Below are positions 58,218-64,000 of a stretch of DNA of 64,000 nt, in pieces. Position 1 is the first letter of the stretch; the number at the start of each line of letters is the position of its first letter. The DNA is from Plotosus lineatus (Eukaryota; Chordata; Actinopteri; Siluriformes; Plotosidae), in NCBI GenBank assembly GCA_024760905.1, contig CM045734.1, positions 37,309,564 to 37,373,563 on the forward strand, given 5' to 3'. The position numbers were made by a program, and so were the translations under genes. The notes under the pieces were generated by a model. It was not told the DNA's origin. It made no database searches and was given only the letters and a program-made list of their open reading frames with translations.

Positions 58218-58879
58218 TCTTTTTGAACTCAATTACTTTTGGCCAAAAAATTTGCATGTACTAAGTTTAGCTGTGAGTAATCAAAATACAAAAAAGGCAT
58301 TTCTCTAAAGTCTTAAAGTCTAAAAAGGGTTGAGTTTCTCTATAAATCTCAGCACTTTATAAAGATTTTAAATGTATACCTATCTCTTGTGCTCTAACTT
58401 CTTATGCGTGATACATTGGCTTGAAATCAATTTGTCCCCCTAGCAGTAACTTCTTTGTGTTATGAAAGAAAACGGTTCAAAGTTCTTCCATTCATAATCT
58501 GTACCACTTATCTGTCAGTACAACTGAAGCTGGAGCCAATCCTGGCTGACTTTGGGAGAGAGATGGAGCACACTTCAGGCCACGATAGTCACTAACGGAT
58601 TACTGAGATTCAAACTCAAAGCTTCTACTTGGAGGAAACAACGCTAACAACTGAACCACTGGGCCCAGAGGGAAAATTGTGTTCTCTAAAAACCAGACAC
58701 TGCAGCAATGCCTCAAAAATATTGCATGTTTCTATTGATAACTATGCAGATTGACAAGTGCTAGAAGTTTTAGAATTTGCTAGCATAAGGGATTGAACTT
58801 TTGAATAAGAAAAGCAGTAGACATAGTGTTGAGACAGTAGGCATTTTCTGGATGAAATTATAAACATACACTATTGTCT

Positions 58880-59075
58880 CCCGAGTGGCGCATCGACAAG
58901 GTGTGCGATTATTTACCCGGAGATTGCAAGTTTGAGTCCAGGTTGATGCAAGAGTCATCCAAGTCATCAAGAGTCATCTCTCACAAGAAAGATGGCATAC
59001 ACTCAATCCCCTGCCACTCACAGTGATCACCAGCCAATCATAGGCATCTGTCAGTAAATACTTATGCCCCTCCCA
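58880..59075 (+). mobile_element. tRNA-like SINE, family 3
   Basis: CTCCCGAGTGGCGCATCGAC, TTTACCCGGAGATTGCAAGT and TTGAGTCCAGG follow the same order as 57424-57645, ending with CACTCACAGTGATCACCAGC. Confidence 0.6.
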
Positions 59076-59464
59076 GTTTAGTGGTGGTCATGTGATAGGG
59101 AAGGCAAAAGGGGATTTGGAAACGGGTACATTAGGGAAGAAAATGCATACACTGTATGGCTCTGTATACAGCATATGATTATTTGGGGAAATACAGTATA
59201 CAGTAATTCAAATGGCAATTCTATGCTCAGGAAAATGCAACATGCATTCAGTGTAATGCAGTTTTATTCTTTGTGGGAAAGCACATTTGCATATTTTACT
59301 GTCATTAACATAAACAGATAACTACAGCTGCTGAATTTTAGTGTGCACAGGTTCATAGCTCAGACTGCTGAGCAAGGTTCGATAGACCTCTACAGTACAT
59401 GGATAAAAACAAAAGGACACGGGTTCCCTTGCCTGGTGCAGGTCACCGGAGTCTTCCCTGGAGC

Positions 59465-59800
59465 CAGGCCTACCTTTTCCTGTGATAGTTCCAACATTCA
59501 AAGTTCCTACTCTCAGTCCTAGACTCATGCTTTTCCTCTTCTCTCTCTGCCTACGGATATGCCTCCCGCCTCTCCTTCTTCGACCTCTCCTTCTTCGACC
59601 AACAGTAGTCCAATTTCCACCAGCACCCTGTTGGTTAACAGCACTGATGGCGGTCGTTGTTAACCCGGGCCTCGACCGATCCGGTATGAAATTTGTCTTT
59701 ATGGTTTGCTTTTTGTATTCTGGCAAAAGTTATACCCCGGATGCCTTTCCTGTCGCAACCCTCTGCATTTATCCGGGCTTGGGACCGGTGTGAGGGCAGA
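59465..59800 (-). pseudogene. RTE-like LINE 5' fragment (before the endonuclease)
   Basis: The minus strand reads RSRPGLTTTAISAVNQQGAG, GNWTTVGRRRRGRRRRGGRH and then LGLRVGTLNVGTITGKGR. The basic arginine run followed by LRVGTLNVGT is the start of the RTE-type endonuclease ORF. The copy stops there. It is followed by unrelated sequence and lies beside an L2-like LINE in the opposite direction. Confidence 0.7.
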
Positions 59801-59869
59801 CACTTGTTTGTGCACCTCCCCCTATCAGGTAGAGATTACAGAAAAAAATGAGCTGTCGCCATTGAAAAA

Positions 59870-61300
59870 CCTCGGGCGTAATTGGAGTTCGGTGAGGGCC
59901 TGGAAAGCGACTACTGGTTAGCCTCGAAAAGGTTCTTCAACCACCAGCCGACCAGTGCAAGTGAGGAAGTGGAAAGTATACTTCAAAAACCTCAATTCCA
60001 CCAACACGCCCTCTGTAGAGACAGAAGATCCTGGTGGTTTGGGTGGGGGTCCACCCTGGGGCTGAGGTGGCTCCCCAGCCTACCCAAGAAAGTCTATGCA
60101 GGGGTACTGGAGAGGAGGATCCAACTGATGGTTGAACCTCAAATACAGGAGGAACAATGTGGTTTCCGTCCTCGTCGCGGCACTCTCGACCAACCCTACA
60201 CACTCTACAGGATAATAGAGGAGAGTGGGAGCTTGCTCACTCTGTTCAGCTGTGTTTTGTGGATTTAGAGAATGCTTTCGACTGTGTCCCTCGGACTATC
60301 TTGTAGGGTGTGCTCCAGCAGTACGATGTACTTGACCCGTTGCTATAGGACATACAGTCTCTGTATCACCAGAGCCAGAGCTTGACCCATATTGGTCAGA
60401 ACAGTTCGAATTTGTGAATCTGTTCATAGTTTTTATGGACAGAATTTTTAGACACAGTGGTGGTGTTGAGGGGTTCTTGTTTGGTGGTCATAGAATCCCA
60501 TTTCTGATTTTTGAGGATGATGTTGTCCTTTTGATTTAATTAATCCGGGATCTTCAGCTTTCATTGGCGTGATTCGCAGCCAAGTGCAACCAGGCCTAGA
60601 TGAGACTCAGCACCTTCAAGTCCAAGGCTCTAGTTCTCGGACATGGTAGAAAAGAATGGATGCACCCTCCGGGTCTAGAATGAGGTTCTACCCCAAGTGG
60701 ATTAGTTCAAGCTTCTCGGGGTCTTGTTCACAAGTGAGGGATGGATGAAGCGGGAGATCGACAGGAGGATTGCTGCAGCCTCTGCTGTAAAGCGTAGCCT
60801 GTACCAGCCCATTGTGGTGAAGCGGGAGCTGAACCGCAAGGTAAAGCTCTCAATTTACCAGTTGATCTACGTTCCAATCCTCACCTATGGTCACGAGCTT
60901 TGGGTGGTGACTGAAATATCAAGATTTCAGATACTTAGAGATACTCTCCCTTAGAGATAGAGTGAGAAGCTCAGCTATCCGGGAGGAGCTCAGAGTAGAA
61001 TCACTGCTCCTCCACATTGAGAGGAGCCAGTTGGGGTGGCTCAGGCATCTGGTTGGAATGCCTCCCAAGCCCCTACCTGGTGTTGTGTTTTGGGCCTGTC
61101 CAAATGGGAAGAGACCCTGGGGTCGACCCAGAAAAAATACTGGGAGAATACATCTCTTGGCTTGTCTGGGAAAGCCTCAGTGCCCCCTTAAAAGAGCTGG
61201 AGGAAGTGGCTGGGGAGAGGGACATCTGGACCTCACTGCCCCCATGACCCGACCCCGGATTAATTAGAAAAAATGATGATAATGCTGATAATGATGGAGG
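59870..61300 (+). pseudogene. L2/CR1-like LINE, second degenerate copy
   Basis: This is the same family as 52979-54762. It gives LPKKVYAGVLERRIQLMVEP, EEQCGFRPRRGTLDQPYTLY, then EGWMKREIDRRIAAASAVKR and ERSQLGWLRHLVGMPPKPLP. The reverse-transcriptase catalytic part around 60400-60600 is heavily mutated. It ends with GAAAAAATGATGATAATGCTG. The 5' edge is uncertain. Confidence 0.75.
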
Positions 61301-61735
61301 TTTATAGCTCGTTAAAGTTTGACATTGCTTGGATCAACGGTCGATTTCAGAGGTGTGTGGTTCAATCAGTTGCAATTACTAGCATTGTGAGCTCAAAACA
61401 TATTGAACATTTGTGAGAAGAGATAGCTATGAGTGTTTCATACTAACCTAAGTATCTGGAAATGAAGTATTGGGAAACACATCCTAACACTAAGGTACCA
61501 CCCAAATGCTTCTGGAAATGTACCCCTCCATTATCACAAAAGTCATTGTTAACATATTAATTAACAGCTACTCTGAATTCATGGTACATGGGCAAAGTGT
61601 ACCAAAAAACATCCAAGTATCAAACTTTACACTTATAAAACCTTATGAAAGAAGATATAAAGACCCAGTTCCTCCAACACATAATATCAATGACTCACTT
61701 ATGTTCAAAGTGAGTCTCTCTGGATAATAGCTTAC

Positions 61736-61878
61736 CTTAACATAGAGTGGTTCTTTTATATTATCCACCAGCAGAGTCACTTTCTCATCCCATACAGGAT
61801 TCAGGTTTTTATGAATGGTCTTGCTGCGGAAAACTTCTTTCCCTGCTATTTTAAACTTCACATAAGGATCGCTGGTGC
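61736..61878 (-). CDS. mctp1: MCTP1 window exon 1: first C2 domain (C2A), calcium loop 1 to mid-strand
   Basis: This exon encodes 47 codons of C2A, beginning [20 protein letters not shown] and ending EPLYVK. The SDPYVKF motif is calcium-binding loop 1 of the C2 fold and supplies a ligand aspartate. MCTP proteins sit in the endoplasmic reticulum or endosomal membrane and use C2 domains to sense calcium and contact lipids. The acceptor reads TTTTAG|GCACC and the donor reads GTTAAG|GTAAGC. The exon starts with two bases of a split codon, so an upstream exon must supply the first base, probably as glycine. It is 143 nt and ends in phase 0. The residues fit MCTP1 better than MCTP2. Which teleost copy (1a or 1b) cannot be told. 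Confidence 0.93.
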
Positions 61879-62262
61879 CTAAAATATAAAAACACAGGTG
61901 AGGAGGTCACACCAGCCCACAGACGACTGTACTGTATGCGTTAGCATGAATCACTGTGTGCTGTCTACAGTTGTACAGACAATGACATTATACCTAAAAG
62001 TTTAATTTTGACCAGCTTTGAGTGGATCCCTTACTCATAAATAGCAATCTCACACATACAAATTCTTGATGACTCAAGTTGGAAAAAAAAAGCTATGGTT
62101 GTGTAAGGAACAAGGACCACAGGTTTCTTATATTGACCTTTAATAATCACATGCACATTTCTAAATATAATACAGATACATTTGTATCTCTTCCATTGTA
62201 AAAGCCAAAAGAAATGCTTCAGATTGACCACCAGGTAACACTTCTGCATCAGGGCAGACTGT

Positions 62263-62372
62263 AGAGGGCAGTGGTGGCTCAGTGGTTGAGGCTCTGGTTC
62301 AGTGGTTCAATTCCTTTACCACCATGCTGCCACTGTTGGGCTATTGAGTCAGGCCCTTAAACCTCAGTAGTA
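62263..62372 (+). mobile_element. tRNA-like SINE, family 4 fragment
   Basis: GGGCAGTGGTGGCTCAGTGG and TGAGGCTCTGGTTCAGTGG are followed by CATGCTGCCACTGTTGGGCT and CAGGCCCTTAAACC. Confidence 0.55.
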
Positions 62373-62380
62373 CGAGTAGT

Positions 62381-62386
<6 letters not shown>

Positions 62387-62426
<40 letters not shown>
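62387..62426. repeat. CA microsatellite
   Basis: A CA run after ACATACATACA. Confidence 0.9.
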
Positions 62427-62430
<4 letters not shown>

Positions 62431-62681
62431 TCTCACGATCCGAGTTACGGCGTACGTGAGTTACAACCACCCGTACTTACGACTACGTCTATAGCAGATG
62501 CCTATTATGAGTTGACTGTATATGTTCAACAGCGCACTGTATAAGATAGTTGTGGCAGCACAACATCCCAGCATCTCACATGCACAGCATTCTACCACTA
62601 GACTCAGTGACTTGATACCATCGCAGTAGTATCTCTTTTTTGTCAGTACATTTTTACATTCATTTACTGTACACCGTTACC

Positions 62682-63120
62682 ATGGCTCCCTAGAGGAAGT
62701 CCGATTCATCAGATGGCAATTCCAACAAGAAAGCAAGGAAGGCACTGTCATCGGGGACGAAGATGAAAGTGATGAATCAGTATGGTGGAGGAAAAAAGTA
62801 AATTTCATCGATTGAGATCTCCATCTCTCCCACTCCACGGTGTCTACAATTTTGAAGGACAAGAACCACATTAAGGAAGCAGTGAAAGCAGCAGCCCCAA
62901 TTAAGTCAACTATCATCACAAAACAGCGTGAAGGCAGATTGTAGAGATAGAAAAGTTGCGATACACGTGGTGGAAGATAATAGGCAAAGAAATGTGAAAG
63001 TGATGTTGCGAGCAGTGCAAAGTAAGGATACAAGTTTATTTCGCATGTTCAAAGAACGTGCAGGTGAAGAATACGCTTCGCATGAATTCATAGCGAGTGC
63101 TGGGTGGTTTCGTGGTGTTT
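62682..63120 (+). pseudogene. Tigger/jerky-like (pogo) transposase N-terminal remnant
   Basis: In three broken frames the plus strand reads KKARKALSSGTKMKVMNQYG, LHLSHSTVSTILKDKNHIKE, AVKAAAPIKSTIITKQREG, then VVEDNRQRNVKVMLRAVQSK and EEYASHEFIASAGWF. These are the CENP-B/pogo helix-turn-helix and the second DNA-binding domain, ending at the EF.AS.GWF motif. The DDE catalytic domain is absent. The ATG at 62682 is followed by a TAG at the fourth codon. Confidence 0.75.
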
Positions 63121-63195
63121 AATATCCGACTTACTACCAATCTGACTTATGACTGGTTGGTCGGAACCGATCTAGGTCATAACTCGAATAGTGAC

Positions 63196-63196
<1 letters not shown>

Positions 63197-63268
<72 letters not shown>
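63197..63268. repeat. TG then TA compound microsatellite
   Basis: A short TG run followed by a TA run of about 29 units. Confidence 0.9.
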
Positions 63269-63272
<4 letters not shown>

Positions 63273-63654
63273 GCAGTTTGGTACTCCACCTTATCTGATG
63301 TTAACAGAGCTCGCTGGTTTGCTGGAGTAGCATTCACAAAGCGGGATGGTTGTTGGCAATATTCGTGACGTTTTCGCTGAAAAAACTCACGCAGCTCATC
63401 ACGTGATCGGGATGTGATGTCTTTAAATGACGCTTGAATTTATTTTGCTTCATGCAGTCCACTGCCAATGTTTTCAGACACAGTAAGCACAGCGGCCTTT
63501 CCTTGTTTCTCAGCGCAGCACAGTGAAGCCGAGTGCTACATCCGCTTCATCATACCTCCTCCACTTAACTTCCAGGAGACTTTCATTTCTCTCACTGTCT
63601 CCATCTCTCTCCGCCCCTGTTAAAAATTAACTTCACTTTTTATTTTACCTCTGG

Positions 63655-63818
63655 GCACACTCTAACAGTGAGTAAGCCTCTGCCACCTGCTGTAGTGGAT
63701 GGAGAATTACACTTTATCCTAATACGGCAAAGAAAAAACAGCATGTTCCCTGGGGTCACACGCGCCCCCTTTGGCATCGCACCACGCCCCCCACTATTTG
63801 AGAATCACTGCTGTAGGG
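63655..63818 (+). repeat. Dispersed repeat shared with the left arm of element F
   Basis: CTGTAGTGGATGGAGAATTA, CAGCATGTTCCCTGGGGTCA and CCCACTATTTGAGAATCACT match 52675-52800 with moderate divergence. It may be a fragment of a family F element. Confidence 0.6.
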
Positions 63819-64000
63819 TATTAATTCAACATTTGGAGATTTTACTATGTGTATATGTCATTATAAATGCATGTCACTCCGGATAATACTATAGATTATA
63901 TCCACTATCGAAAGCATCAAAAGCATCTTGACCAGTCCATCTTACAATTTCTCTGTCACTGACCGCAAGGCACTGCAGCGGGGAGTGAAAACCGCCTAAC

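Larger units (their letters stand above)
57140..61735 (-). other. mctp1: mctp1 intron 1
   Basis: This 4.6-kb intron holds an L2/CR1-like LINE copy (59870-61300, plus strand), an RTE-like 5' fragment (59465-59800, minus) next to an RTE-like 3' end (57654-58217, minus), and two SINEs of one family (57424-57645 and 58880-59075). About 58230-58870 and 61300-61735 show no recognisable feature. Confidence 0.75.
61879..64000 (-). other. mctp1: mctp1 intron upstream of window exon 1 (partial)
   Basis: No coding exon was recognised here. The piece holds a tRNA-derived SINE fragment (62263-62372), a CA tract (62387-62426), a broken Tigger-like transposase (62682-63120), a TG/TA tract (63197-63268) and a dispersed repeat shared with the element at 52339-55011 (about 63655-63818). 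The exon for the start of C2A and the N-terminal exon should lie to the right of the window. Confidence 0.75.

Noticed and set aside
61643..61735. Continuation of the exon 1 reading frame past EPLYVK
   Set aside because: The consensus donor GTAAGC lies directly after the last conserved codon; the residues beyond it do not resemble MCTP1 and are intron read-through.

Overview
The window is animal nuclear DNA, almost certainly from a teleost fish. It has GT-AG introns, very dense CA/TG, TA and GA microsatellites, fish-type tRNA-derived SINEs, RTE-like and L2/CR1-like LINE fragments, and several TA-flanked DNA transposons. I cannot name the species. No bacterial-style operon, rRNA gene or CRISPR array is present.

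One host gene is readable. It lies on the minus strand and matches MCTP1 (multiple C2 and transmembrane domain-containing protein 1), a calcium-binding protein with three C2 domains and a C-terminal membrane anchor. Fourteen consecutive coding exons lie between 61878 (5' side) and 13183 (3' side). Their reading phases join without a break into about 524 codons: most of C2A, a linker with a 39-nt small exon, C2B, C2C, the post-C2 linker and the first membrane segment. The N-terminal exons (start codon and first part of C2A) and the last exons (acidic linker, second membrane segment, C-terminus) were not found. They probably lie beyond the right and left edges, so intron 14 would exceed 13 kb. 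Exons are numbered here in transcription order within the window.

Layout from left to right. 1-13182 is intron 14, with an RTE-like LINE 3' end (503-1475), a nest of transposons (1949-3516), SINEs, and a broken partial copy of exon 13 (10888-10942). 13183-26242 holds exons 14 to 9. Intron 12 contains a hammerhead-ribozyme-like Penelope fragment. 26243-31003 is intron 8, which has (CA)n just after its donor, (TG)n just before its acceptor, and a second hammerhead-like copy in the sense direction. 31004-49775 holds exons 8 to 3. 49776-61735 (introns 2 and 1) is the most transposon-rich part: a three-layer nest (50180-51881), a TIR element split by an L2-like LINE (52339-55011), a Tc1-like remnant carrying a 5'-inverted LINE (55275-56695), RTE and L2 copies, and SINEs. 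61879-64000 is upstream intron with a broken Tigger-like transposase.

The most interesting points are the self-complementary ends of intron 8, two hammerhead-ribozyme motifs between TA microsatellites, the partial exon-13 duplicate, and nested transposons whose junctions can be read to the base. All assignments come from reading the sequence and from family knowledge; no database search was run.
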